From Paenibacillus sp. J5C2022 (GTDB taxonomy: Bacteria; Bacillota; Bacilli; Paenibacillales; Paenibacillaceae), in the NCBI RefSeq assembly GCF_025567625.1, contig NZ_JAOQJC010000016.1:62001-126000 (forward strand): a stretch of DNA of 64,000 nt, in the 5' to 3' direction. The notes under the pieces were generated by a model. The model had not been told where the DNA came from, ran no database searches, and saw only the letters and a list, made by a program, of their open reading frames with translations. The number at the start of each line of letters is the position of its first letter. The stretch's first letter is position 1. A program made the translations under genes and the position numbers. Positions 18,618-27,383 of the stretch are shown piece by piece.

Positions 18618-19698
18618 TCTCATCCGCAGCTTCAGATCCAGAATGATCCTGTTGTTTGGTTTTAGCATGTTTTTGGCCGGTCTCGTGACATTTGGCATTT
18701 ACAAGCTCGCACAGCTTTATTACTATACGACCAAGCTGGAAGACCCGTTGACTCCTGTGCGTTCTTTCATACGGCAAGTCGGCGATGTGAATTTCTTTCT
18801 GATTTTCTTTATTCCTCTCGCCATCTGGTTTTTCTTCTTGCTTACGAAGCGTTATGCGCAGTACTTCAAGGATATCTCCGGCGGCATTAATCAGCTGGCT
18901 TCAGGCGATTTCGACATCAGAATCGCCATTCCTTCCAAGGACGAATTCGGTGATATTGCCCGGGATATCTCGCTGGCTGGCGAGAAGCTCCGTCAGGCGC
19001 TGGATAGGGGGGATCTTGCCGAGAATAGCAAGGAGCAGCTGGTGTTGAACTTGGCGCATGATCTGCGCACTCCGCTAACTTCGGTTATCGGTTACTTGGA
19101 TTTTATTCTGAAGAACGACTTGTCTCCCGAGCAAGTGAAGCATTTCTCTACGATTGCTTATACGAAGTCGCAGCGTCTGGAACGGCTCATCGACGAATTA
19201 TTCGAAGTGACGCGCATGAATTACGGTAAGCTTCCATTCGAGCTAATGCCGGTTGATCTTAGCGAACTGCTGCTTCAATTGAACGAGGAGTTTTATCCGG
19301 TGCTGGACAATCAGAGCTTGACTTCGCGGCTGCAGGTGACACCTTCGCTGACCGTTGTCGGCGACAGCGAGCTTCTGGCGCGCGTATTTGAGAACTTGCT
19401 CAGCAATGCGGTCCAATACGGCAGAGAAGGCCGATATATCGATATATCCTGCGAGCTTGACGGCGGAGAAGTGCTCGTTCGCATCGTCAACTACGGAGAC
19501 AGCATCTCTCCCGAGGATTTGCCGCATATATTCGATATGTTCTATACGAGCGATAAAGCGCGCATCTACCATGAGAACAGCTCGGGGCTTGGCCTATTCA
19601 TTGCCAAAAATATTGTGGAGCAGCACAAGGGAACGATTACAGCGGAGAGCGATGTCATTCGCACGATATTCGAGGTTCGCCTGCCAACGCAGCCATAA
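18610..19698 (+). CDS. VanS-like sensor histidine kinase
   Basis: This 362-residue protein has two membrane segments (about 10-32 and 58-78) with a short extracellular loop, then HAMP, HisKA (H150 in LAHDLRTPLT) and HATPase (NLLSNAVQYG, SSGLGLFIAKNIV). The layout is that of VanS-type envelope sensors. It is translationally coupled to the response regulator and ends inside an intrinsic terminator. Confidence 0.9.
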   Translation: MANLIRSFRSRMILLFGFSMFLAGLVTFGIYKLAQLYYYTTKLEDPLTPVRSFIRQVGDVNFFLIFFIPLAIWFFFLLTKRYAQYFKDISGGINQLASGDFDIRIAIPSKDEFGDIARDISLAGEKLRQALDRGDLAENSKEQLVLNLAHDLRTPLTSVIGYLDFILKNDLSPEQVKHFSTIAYTKSQRLERLIDELFEVTRMNYGKLPFELMPVDLSELLLQLNEEFYPVLDNQSLTSRLQVTPSLTVVGDSELLARVFENLLSNAVQYGREGRYIDISCELDGGEVLVRIVNYGDSISPEDLPHIFDMFYTSDKARIYHENSSGLGLFIAKNIVEQHKGTITAESDVIRTIFEVRLPTQP

Positions 19699-19712
19699 CG
19701 GCTGCGTTTTTT
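19686..19712 (+). terminator. Intrinsic terminator of the vanY-regulator-kinase operon
   Basis: AACGCAGCC / GGCTGCGTT with a 5-nt loop is followed by a T-run. The stem overlaps the stop codon of the kinase gene. Confidence 0.85.
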
Positions 19713-19838
19713 CTGTGTCGTGTAAAGCGTATGGTTACCGATCCGCATTGCGAGAATTAAGGTAACGGTAAGGTTGTATTCGTTGGCAATGGCTCGTGGC
19801 GTGTTACAATGAGGGGAGTACATAGTGGAGGGGTCATC

Positions 19839-20537
19839 ATGCTGGAAGCGAATATCCTTATTGTTGATGATGAGAAAAGTATAGCGGAGATGATGGCCAC
19901 AGTACTTCGCAAGGAAGGCTTCACATCAATAGATTTGCGGTTCGATGGCGAAGCTGCGCTGGAAGCTTGCCAGGAGAAGAAGTATGACATCATCTTGCTG
20001 GATATTATGATGCCGGGCAGAAGCGGACTGGAAATTTGTCCGTTTATTCGGACTGCGACGGATGCTCCAATCTTGTTCATTACGGCGAAAGGCTCGGATT
20101 TCGATAAGCTTTCGGGCTTTGCAGTCGGCGGCGACGATTATATTACGAAGCCCTTCAATCCTCTGGAAGTAGTGGCTCGCATTCGCGCACAATTGCGCAG
20201 GCATTTGCATATTGGCCGGAAGGATCAATCGGACCGCAAGGTCTATCATTTTGGCCGCTTTCAGGTGAATGAGTCGGAAGCCTCATTGACGGTAGAAGGA
20301 GCGGATGTGCCTTGCCCGGCATTGGTGTTTCAATTGCTGCTTTTTTTCTGCAAGCACCCCAATCGCGTATTCAGCAAGCGGCAGCTGTACGAAGAGGTGT
20401 GGGGCGAGGAGATGTATAACGACGACAATACGGTGATGGTGCATGTTCATCGCATCCGAGAGCGTATTGAGGCGGACCCCTCAAGACCGCAATATTTGAT
20501 CAATGTTAGAGGATTGGGTTACAAGCTTGTGCAGTGA
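19839..20537 (+). CDS. OmpR-family response regulator
   Basis: This 232-residue protein has a receiver (D55 in IILLDIMMPG; KPFNPLEVVAR) and a winged-helix output domain ending YLINVRGLGYKLVQ. The ATG at 19839 follows GGAGGGG and is preferred over an ATG 30 bp upstream. The cognate kinase gene starts 16 bp downstream. Its target is unknown; a convergent ABC-F gene is the nearest other gene. Confidence 0.9.
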   Translation: MLEANILIVDDEKSIAEMMATVLRKEGFTSIDLRFDGEAALEACQEKKYDIILLDIMMPGRSGLEICPFIRTATDAPILFITAKGSDFDKLSGFAVGGDDYITKPFNPLEVVARIRAQLRRHLHIGRKDQSDRKVYHFGRFQVNESEASLTVEGADVPCPALVFQLLLFFCKHPNRVFSKRQLYEEVWGEEMYNDDNTVMVHVHRIRERIEADPSRPQYLINVRGLGYKLVQ

Positions 20538-20553
20538 ATAGGAGAGAGACAGG

Positions 20554-22323
20554 ATGCTACTAAGGCGATTGGCCGCGAGATTTGCGCTGCAGATGGCGAT
20601 GGCATGCGTGCTATTAGTGATTGTGGCCGTTTTTATCGTGGCTTGGATGATCGACCGGCTTGATGAGATCGAGATTGAGCGGAATTTTGCGCCGCTTGGC
20701 ATATCCCGGTTGATTGAAGAAGCTGAAGTGACGCCGGAAGGGCTTATCGTGGACTCACAATTGCTGAATCGACTGGAAGCGGACGGCGGTTGGCTGCAGC
20801 GGCTGGATGAAAGCGGCGAAGTTCTTCAATCGTTCAATGCGCCTCCTGACTTGCCGGATCGGTATATTCCCGGGCAATTAATCGACTTCTGGCTGAAGGG
20901 AGAGTCCTTTCCTTATCCATTGGGATTATGGATGCAAGTGAAGGACGGCAAGCTGTATACGTTCTTGTACGGCGGAAGATCGCCGAGCGAGGATATGATG
21001 CGGCGTGTCCTGGATGAAGGGGAAATCATAGAGAATCAGATTGACTTTCCGTCAGCTGCCTCTGAACTGCTGCGGAGCCGAAAGTCGTGGGTGCAGGTGC
21101 TGAATGCAGAAGGCGCCGAGGTCGCTTCATGGCAGAAGCCGGAAGGAGCTCCGAGCAACTATTCGTTGTCGGAGCTTGTGCAGCATGTCCATAATCCTGT
21201 CCCTTACAGAATGGAGATGTATACGAAGCATGACGACGCGACTGGATTGACATGGGTGCTGCAATCCCCGACTCGCCAAGCGGAACGCGAGTCGGAGATT
21301 GGGAAGCTGCTTAGCCATGAAGCGGGCGTCATGATCGTCGGCGTCGCCATGTTCTTTGCGGCAGCGCTCGTCATCTTCCTGATCTTGTCACTCTGGTTCG
21401 CCAGACGCTTCATGACGCCGATTGTTCGCATTCTGCAGTGGATTCGAGGATTCAGCGAGGGGCATATCCCGCACGTGAGAGACAATATCCGCGTCGTGTC
21501 ACGGAACAGGAAGGGGAAGTGGCGGAGAGGCTATTCTCTCTTCAGAGATGTCATCGCATCTGTTCATGAGCTTGCATCGGTATGGCAGAGAGGGAAGGAA
21601 GCGGAGGAGGAGACGCAGAAGTACCGCGAGGAATGGATCGCGGGCGTGACGCATGACATGAAGACGCCGCTGGCTTCCATCCAAGGCTATGCGCATATGC
21701 TGAAAGCGGAGAAGTACGATTGGTCCAACGATGAAGTGCGCGCATTCGCAGCCACCATTCTGGAGAAGGCTGAATTCATGGACCAGTTGATGAATGACCT
21801 GGCCTTGACGTATCGGATGAAGAGTGGGGAGCATTCGGTGCAGCTAGTCACAGAGGATATCGGCCGCTTGCTTGTCGAAGTCGTGAAGCGGACAGCATTG
21901 CATCCCGCTTACGCGGAAGCTTCTATATGGTCGGACGTACCGCCGGCTCCCGTTATGGCTCCCATACATGCGCCGTGGTTCGAACGGATTGTGGAGAATA
22001 TGATTGCCAACGGCATTCTTCATAATCCTCCGGGAACGGAGATGAGCGTAGTGCTGAAGAGAGAAGAGGAGAACATGGGCTGGAGCATCACCTTTAAGGA
22101 TAACGGCAGCGGCATGGAGCAAGAGCTGCTTGACCGATTGTTCGACCGCTATTATCGCGGGACGAATACGCAAGGCCGCACGGAAGGCAGCGGCCTTGGC
22201 ATGGCCGTCACCAAGGAACTGGTACAGGCGCTGGGCGGCCGGATTCAGGTTCATTCCGTGCAGGGGCAAGGGACGGTCATTCGCATAGTATTCGGAAGTG
22301 AATCGGCCTACAAGCGGGCTTGA
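20554..22323 (+). CDS. Sensor histidine kinase
   Basis: This 589-residue protein has a membrane segment at about 12-31, a roughly 225-residue extracellular sensor without recognised motifs, a second membrane segment near 260-283, a HAMP-like linker, HisKA with H367 in VTHDMKTPLAS, and HATPase (ENMIANGILHN, GSGLGMAVTKELV). It forms a two-component pair with the preceding regulator. The stimulus is not visible from sequence. Confidence 0.9.
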   Translation: MLLRRLAARFALQMAMACVLLVIVAVFIVAWMIDRLDEIEIERNFAPLGISRLIEEAEVTPEGLIVDSQLLNRLEADGGWLQRLDESGEVLQSFNAPPDLPDRYIPGQLIDFWLKGESFPYPLGLWMQVKDGKLYTFLYGGRSPSEDMMRRVLDEGEIIENQIDFPSAASELLRSRKSWVQVLNAEGAEVASWQKPEGAPSNYSLSELVQHVHNPVPYRMEMYTKHDDATGLTWVLQSPTRQAERESEIGKLLSHEAGVMIVGVAMFFAAALVIFLILSLWFARRFMTPIVRILQWIRGFSEGHIPHVRDNIRVVSRNRKGKWRRGYSLFRDVIASVHELASVWQRGKEAEEETQKYREEWIAGVTHDMKTPLASIQGYAHMLKAEKYDWSNDEVRAFAATILEKAEFMDQLMNDLALTYRMKSGEHSVQLVTEDIGRLLVEVVKRTALHPAYAEASIWSDVPPAPVMAPIHAPWFERIVENMIANGILHNPPGTEMSVVLKREEENMGWSITFKDNGSGMEQELLDRLFDRYYRGTNTQGRTEGSGLGMAVTKELVQALGGRIQVHSVQGQGTVIRIVFGSESAYKRA

Positions 22324-22385
22324 GTAACGGATAATTGACCATTTTGCGCGATGTGCGCAGGTGACGATGTTCATCGGGCTGCTTG

Positions 22386-23879
22386 CTATGGCATTCGCCC
22401 TAACAATTGCACGGTTTTCGTCGCCACATGCTTGCAGAACTCGCTGTCATGCTCCACGAAGAGAATGGTGGGCGAATAGTCCAGCAGCACCTCTTCGATT
22501 TGCATGCGGGAGATGACGTCAATATAGTTCAGCGGTTCGTCCCAAATATGCAAGTGCGCGTCCTCGCAAAGGCTTTTGGCAATCAGTACTTTTTTCTTCT
22601 GACCGCCGCTGAATGACGCCATGTCCTTCTCGAACTGTACACGGGAGAAATCAAGCTTTCTTAAAATCGCTTTGAACAAACTCTCGTCAATGCCGTTATT
22701 CCTCGCATAGTCTGACAAGTTGCCTTGCAGATGAGAGGTGTCCTGGGAAACGTAAGAGATCTTCAACTGGCTTCCGATATGAACTGTCCCGGAATAGGGA
22801 ATATTCTCACCGCATATCAGCTTCAGCAGGCTTGACTTGCCTGAGCCGTTCGGACCAGTCAGCGCGATGCGATCACCCCGATCGATCGTAAAGCTGATAT
22901 CACGGCACACCTCATTCCCATCATATTGGATGGCCCCGCGATCAATCTCGATCAGCCTGGACTTGTGGTACTGCTGCTGCGTAATTTGAAGGCGATCCGA
23001 GCTCTCAATGTTTTTCAGCAGGCCGGATTTTTCCTCGATCGCGGATTGCTGTCTTTGTTCCAGCGACTTGGATCTCTTCATCATCTTCGCAGCCTTGTGA
23101 CCAACATAGCCTTTATCAACCTTGGAGCCGGAATTCAGCGTACCGTTTTTCGTTTTCTCCACCTTGTGCGACCAGTCACCCGTACGTCTGGACGCCTCCG
23201 ACAGCCGATGAATATCCCTGCGCAGCTTCTCATTCTCTGCCAGTTCATACTGGTCCTGCCGTTGCTTGTTCTCCCACCATTCGGTGAAATTCCCTTTCTG
23301 TACGTCGATGCTCGTCTTGTTGATGGACAGTATATGGTCGACAGATTGATCGAGGAACGCCCGGTCGTGCGATACCAGAATAAATCCTTTCTTGGCGTTC
23401 AGATAATCGCCAACCAGCTTCCGGGCATGCAGGTCCAGGTGGTTCGTCGGCTCGTCGATGAGAAGGAAGCTGTTTTCTTTCAGGAACAGCGCGGCCAGCT
23501 GCACCTTCGTCTGTTCGCCGTTCGACAGGGTATTGTAGGGTCTGTACAATACGTCGTCCGGCACCTTCAGCAAGGAGAACTCCCGCATCAGCTCCCAATG
23601 CTGATAGTCGGAATGAATGCCGTCGATGACTTCGAACGTCAAGCTCTCCGGATGCTTGATCGGGAACGGGAAATAGTCGAAATCGACGGTGGACGTTATC
23701 GTTCCCTGGTAATCGTAATGGCCGAGCAAGAGATGAAGAAACGTTGTCTTGCCCCGGCCGTTCCTTCCGGTAAAGCCTAATTTCCAATCGGAGTCGAGCT
23801 GAAAGCTGACATTCTCGAAGATGTTATCGTAGCTGCCGTCATGGGCAAACGTTAGATTCGAAACTTGAATTTGTGACAT
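22386..23879 (-). CDS. ABC-F ribosomal protection protein, Lsa-like
   Basis: This 497-residue soluble twin ATPase has Walker A1 GRNGRGKTTF, signature LSNGEQTKVQL, IDEPTNHLD, then Walker A2 GPNGSGKSSL, SFSGGQKKK and WDEPLNYID. The basic interdomain linker (DWSHKVEKTK, then DKGYVGHKAAKMMKRSK) is typical of Lsa/Vga-group ABC-F proteins, which displace lincosamides, streptogramin A and pleuromutilins from ribosomes. It has no membrane segments. The ATG at 23879 follows AAGGAGG; an in-frame ATG at 23981 lies inside the leader and is rejected. A terminator and a leader ORF upstream indicate drug-induced attenuation. Confidence 0.88.
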   Translation of the reverse strand: MSQIQVSNLTFAHDGSYDNIFENVSFQLDSDWKLGFTGRNGRGKTTFLHLLLGHYDYQGTITSTVDFDYFPFPIKHPESLTFEVIDGIHSDYQHWELMREFSLLKVPDDVLYRPYNTLSNGEQTKVQLAALFLKENSFLLIDEPTNHLDLHARKLVGDYLNAKKGFILVSHDRAFLDQSVDHILSINKTSIDVQKGNFTEWWENKQRQDQYELAENEKLRRDIHRLSEASRRTGDWSHKVEKTKNGTLNSGSKVDKGYVGHKAAKMMKRSKSLEQRQQSAIEEKSGLLKNIESSDRLQITQQQYHKSRLIEIDRGAIQYDGNEVCRDISFTIDRGDRIALTGPNGSGKSSLLKLICGENIPYSGTVHIGSQLKISYVSQDTSHLQGNLSDYARNNGIDESLFKAILRKLDFSRVQFEKDMASFSGGQKKKVLIAKSLCEDAHLHIWDEPLNYIDVISRMQIEEVLLDYSPTILFVEHDSEFCKHVATKTVQLLGRMP

Positions 23880-23899
23880 AGCCTTATCCTCCTTGTAGC

Positions 23900-23942
23900 A
23901 AAAATAAAAAGAGCTGCAAGAAAGATACCTCTCCCGCAGCTC
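23900..23942 (-). terminator. Leader terminator (attenuator) of the ABC-F gene
   Basis: On the minus strand GAGCTGC (23942-23936) pairs with GCAGCTC (23917-23911) and is followed by TTTTTATTTTT. It lies about 10 nt before the AAGGAGG ribosome site, so transcription would stop before the gene unless the stem is disrupted. Confidence 0.8.
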
Positions 23943-24073
23943 AATGAAATACAACCAACCCGGCGCAGGCCGGATCGGCATATATATTTATTGAGTGAGT
24001 AGAATAAGTAACTTTCTTGCCCATAAAGAATAAAACCTTGAAAAAGGCTTACTCTTTAAACGTCAGCAAGAAA
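23916..24073 (-). promoter_or_regulatory. Mutually exclusive pairing segments in the ABC-F leader
   Basis: On the minus strand GCAAGAAAG (24020-24012, codons 2-5 of the leader ORF) is perfectly complementary to CTTTCTTGC (23924-23916) in the terminator loop and 3' arm. Its first 8 nt also complement TTTCTTGC at 24073-24066 upstream. This is the arrangement expected for an antiterminator and an anti-antiterminator. Confidence 0.6.
23941..24024 (-). CDS. 27-codon leader ORF of the ABC-F gene
   Basis: The minus-strand ORF starts at 24024 (MGKKVTYSTH...) and its TGA stop overlaps the first two bases of the 5' arm of the leader terminator. A weak AAGG site precedes it. A ribosome stalled or finishing here would change folding of the terminator, as in known leader-peptide control of antibiotic resistance genes. 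Its translation is inferred, not proved. Confidence 0.55.
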   Translation of the reverse strand: MGKKVTYSTHSINIYADPACAGLVVFH

Positions 24074-24115
24074 TTTTACATTATTCCCCTCACTCCAATC
24101 GTCATGTTTGTTGTC

Positions 24116-24144
24116 ATCTTAACACAGCTCATGGAATGTTTCAA
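24116..24144 (-). promoter_or_regulatory. Promoter for the ABC-F leader
   Basis: The minus-strand -35 box TTGAAA (24144-24139) and -10 box TAAGAT (24121-24116) are 17 bp apart. The predicted transcript start near 24109 gives a leader of about 230 nt. Confidence 0.6.
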
Positions 24145-24209
24145 CAGTTCCATCGTACCGTTAACTAATGTTCGCGATCAATCCCTTATAAGAAGGAAAA
24201 TGGAGAATA

Positions 24210-27200
24210 TTGTCGAAAACTAACATCATGATGAGAAAAAGAAAATATGCTTTTATTATAGTGATCATTTTATTCCTTTCCATGTTGACGGGAGGACGCC
24301 TCGTCTGGCTGGAGCTGTTCAAACCCGGCGATCAGCCCTTCGCGTCTCAAGGAAAGCTGGATTTGCGCGGGTGGGATGCAAGTGCGGGCAAGACTGTTAC
24401 GCTGGACGGCGAGTGGCGGTTCTATCCCGGTGTCTTGCTCATGTCGGATAACAGGGAACTGGAGCAACCCCTTGACGGCTCGCGGATGACGACTGTCCCT
24501 TCAGGCTGGAATGAAGGGGGGGATCCGCCCATATCAGCGCCATACGGCTTCGGCAGCTACCGGCTGACCATTGTCGTGGATTCGGCGAATGAAGCTTACA
24601 GCATCTACGTGCCTAGCGTACGCAGCTCCTCCCAGCTATATGTCAACGGCAGCTTGATTGCGGCTTCAGGATATCCCGCTCCCAGCGCAGAGGAACATAC
24701 GGCGGAGAATGTGCCCTACATTGCGACGTTCATGACCGATGCGCAAGGAATAATCGATGTCGTCATCCAGGCAGCCAATTATACGGACCCGCGCAGCGGC
24801 GGACTGATTCGTTCGCTCAAGTTCGGGACGGATGAAGCGGTCTACGCCGAGAAGCAGCGTTCTATGGCGGCGCAGCAGCTGATTGCGGCGGCCCTGGTCA
24901 TTCAAGCGGTTTATATGCTTGTTTTATTTGCGATAGAAAGGAACAAGTCCCGGTTTTACTTTGCAGTGGCCATGCTGAGCTTTACACTTATTCTTCTGAA
25001 CAGCAGTGAAGACAAGCTGCTGCTGCAATGGCTGCCGATTACGCACGACTGGAGCTTCAAGCTGCTGTGCCTTTCCCTGACAATCCTTTATTACGCGATG
25101 CTTCAGACGCTTAGCGATCAGATTCCGGAAGCGTGGCGTGCAGGCGTATTGCGATTTTACAGTATTGCGGCCGTCTCGGGGATTGCGGCGAGTATACTGC
25201 TTACTCCCCAAGGCGGAAATGTGCTGCAGTACGTGATTTTTACAATCTCCATGCCGATCTTGGTCCTGCTCGTCGTCTCTGTGTTCCGAATGGCGGGGAG
25301 GGGGAAGGGCTCCGGCTTGATGCAGTTTCTCGTCTTTCTGGCATTTGCGAACCATATGGCCTGGTGGCTGTATTTTATCGTGACAGGGATTAAGGTGCTC
25401 TATTATCCGTTTGATCTGATTTTGGGCATGATTTTATTGTCCGCGATATGGATCAAGCGTTACTTCAACATGTATGCCGAACAGAAGGCGCTCGCAGCGA
25501 AGCTGGAGAACGTAAACCGCAAGAAGGATGAATTTCTCGTCAATACGTCCCATGAGCTTCGCAATCCGCTGCATGGCATCATCAATATATCGCAGGTCGT
25601 GCTGGAGAGAGAACGCGAAGCGCTTAGCGACTTAAGCGTGCGCGAGATGGAGACAGCGCTTAAAGTAGGCAAACGAATGTCCTATATGCTGGGTGACTTG
25701 CTTGACGTCGCACGGCTGAAGGAGAACGGTCTGCGGCTTCAGGTCGAAAGCGTCTCCTTGCGGCTTGTCGTCGACGGCGTTATGGATATGGTTCGCTATA
25801 TGGCATCCGGGAAAACCGTCAAGCTGTCGAACCGGATTCCGGAATCGTTCCCTCCCGTGCTGGCGGACGAGAACCGTCTCATTCAAATTATGCTAAATCT
25901 GCTGCACAATGCGATCAAATTTACGCCTCATGGGGAGATCAGTGTTGAAGCGCGGATTGTGAAGGAACAGGTGCATATTACGGTATCGGACACCGGCATC
26001 GGCATGGATCAAGAGACGGTTCGCAAAGTATTCGAGCCGTATGAGCAAGCCCGGTCTATGAGCGGATATGAAGGCGGGTTCGGCTTGGGGCTCAACATAT
26101 GCAAGCAACTCGTAGAGCTGCATGGCGGAACAATCGAGGTTCATTCCGCTCCTGCACAAGGCTCGCGATTTACATTCTCCCTGAAGCTTGGCGAGCGAGC
26201 GAATGGGGATGTTCTGGAGAAGGAGCGAGATGAAGCAGATAGGCCCGCACCCATGCCATTTGCCGCAGCGGCGATGGGGCCGACACCGTTGAAGGAGCGC
26301 AGTGCCGAACGGCAGCAGAAGCCGATGCGGCTATACGGCACAGAAAGGCCTCGTATACTTGCAGTGGATGATGATGCTTTGAATCTGGGCGTAATCACGT
26401 CCATTCTGTCCAAGGACGACTATGAAATCGTGACAGTGACGAACGGGGAAGAGGCGCTGGCGCTTCTTCATGAGCAGAAGTGGGAGCTGATTATCACGGA
26501 TGTGATGATGCCAGGCATGTCCGGGTATGAGTTAACGTCCCGGATACGGGAGCGCTATGCGGTGTCTGAGCTGCCCGTTCTGATACTGACCGCCCGCAGC
26601 CGTCCGGAGGATATCGAAGTCGGTTTCTGGGTTGGTGCCAATGATTATGTGACCAAGCCAGTCGAGGCAAGCGAGCTGCAAGCAAGGGTTCAAGCTTGGA
26701 CGAACTTGAACACGTCGATTCGGGAACGGATTCGCATGGAGGCGGCCTGGCTGCAAGCTCAGATCGAGCCTCATTTCTTCTTGAATACATTAAATTCGAT
26801 CGCCGCCTTGCATACGGTCAACCCCGACCTGATGCAGGAGCTGATCGCTTACTTCGGAGACTTCCTGCGAGAGAAGTTCAAGTTCCAGAATGTGGGTGAA
26901 CTGATTCCGATGAAGGATGAGCTGACGCTGGTTCGTTCCTATCTGTTCATTGAGAAAACAAGATTCGACGACCGTCTGCAGGTGGATTGGGAGATCGATG
27001 ACGGTATAGAGGCTCTGCGCCTTCCGCCGTATGCCATACAACCGCTTGTGGAGAATGCGATTCATCACGGGCTGATGGAACGGCGGGAAGGCGGCAAGCT
27101 GCGAATCAAGCTGACAAAACGCGGCGACGGCGCTGAAATTACCGTAAGCGATAATGGTGTGGGAATGAGCAAGGAAGTGCTGGCCGGCTTATTGAAGCCC

Positions 27201-27323
27201 GCTTCGGAAGACGGAGTCGCGCTCCGTAATGTCGATCTTCGATTGAAGCGGCTGTACGGCTCCGGCCTGTCCATCACAAGCGCTCCAGGGGAGGGCACGA
27301 CAGTATCGTTCATCATTCAATAG
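24210..27323 (+). CDS. Giant hybrid sensor kinase with two kinase modules and a receiver
   Basis: This 1037-residue protein has a membrane anchor (about 12-32), an extracellular 7TMR-DISM-type beta domain (about 50-210), a seven-helix membrane region (about 215-420), HisKA with H448 (NTSHELRNPLHG), HATPase (GFGLGLNICKQLVELHGG), a receiver with D764 (IITDVMMPGMSG), and a LytS-type kinase with H855 (QIEPHFFLNTLNS) and a second ATPase domain. It may integrate a carbohydrate or lipid signal and relay it to an unlinked regulator. TTG at 24210 follows GGAG; an ATG 18 bp later is an alternative. Confidence 0.87.
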   Translation: MSKTNIMMRKRKYAFIIVIILFLSMLTGGRLVWLELFKPGDQPFASQGKLDLRGWDASAGKTVTLDGEWRFYPGVLLMSDNRELEQPLDGSRMTTVPSGWNEGGDPPISAPYGFGSYRLTIVVDSANEAYSIYVPSVRSSSQLYVNGSLIAASGYPAPSAEEHTAENVPYIATFMTDAQGIIDVVIQAANYTDPRSGGLIRSLKFGTDEAVYAEKQRSMAAQQLIAAALVIQAVYMLVLFAIERNKSRFYFAVAMLSFTLILLNSSEDKLLLQWLPITHDWSFKLLCLSLTILYYAMLQTLSDQIPEAWRAGVLRFYSIAAVSGIAASILLTPQGGNVLQYVIFTISMPILVLLVVSVFRMAGRGKGSGLMQFLVFLAFANHMAWWLYFIVTGIKVLYYPFDLILGMILLSAIWIKRYFNMYAEQKALAAKLENVNRKKDEFLVNTSHELRNPLHGIINISQVVLEREREALSDLSVREMETALKVGKRMSYMLGDLLDVARLKENGLRLQVESVSLRLVVDGVMDMVRYMASGKTVKLSNRIPESFPPVLADENRLIQIMLNLLHNAIKFTPHGEISVEARIVKEQVHITVSDTGIGMDQETVRKVFEPYEQARSMSGYEGGFGLGLNICKQLVELHGGTIEVHSAPAQGSRFTFSLKLGERANGDVLEKERDEADRPAPMPFAAAAMGPTPLKERSAERQQKPMRLYGTERPRILAVDDDALNLGVITSILSKDDYEIVTVTNGEEALALLHEQKWELIITDVMMPGMSGYELTSRIRERYAVSELPVLILTARSRPEDIEVGFWVGANDYVTKPVEASELQARVQAWTNLNTSIRERIRMEAAWLQAQIEPHFFLNTLNSIAALHTVNPDLMQELIAYFGDFLREKFKFQNVGELIPMKDELTLVRSYLFIEKTRFDDRLQVDWEIDDGIEALRLPPYAIQPLVENAIHHGLMERREGGKLRIKLTKRGDGAEITVSDNGVGMSKEVLAGLLKPASEDGVALRNVDLRLKRLYGSGLSITSAPGEGTTVSFIIQ

Positions 27324-27383
27324 CATGGTCTTGAAGGGGCTTGCTGGATTTTATTTAGGAAAGTCGGAGGTATTGACGTAGTT

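Noticed and set aside
22926..23780. 284-codon plus-strand ORF inside the ABC-F gene
   Set aside because: The opposite strand carries complete ABC-F motifs; this frame shows none.
23880..23981. In-frame N-terminal extension of the ABC-F protein
   Set aside because: It would run through the leader terminator, has no ribosome site, and Lsa-type proteins start at the MSQIQ position.
24017..24223. 68-codon plus-strand ORF upstream of the hybrid kinase
   Set aside because: It is antisense to the ABC-F leader and promoter and has no ribosome site or family pattern.
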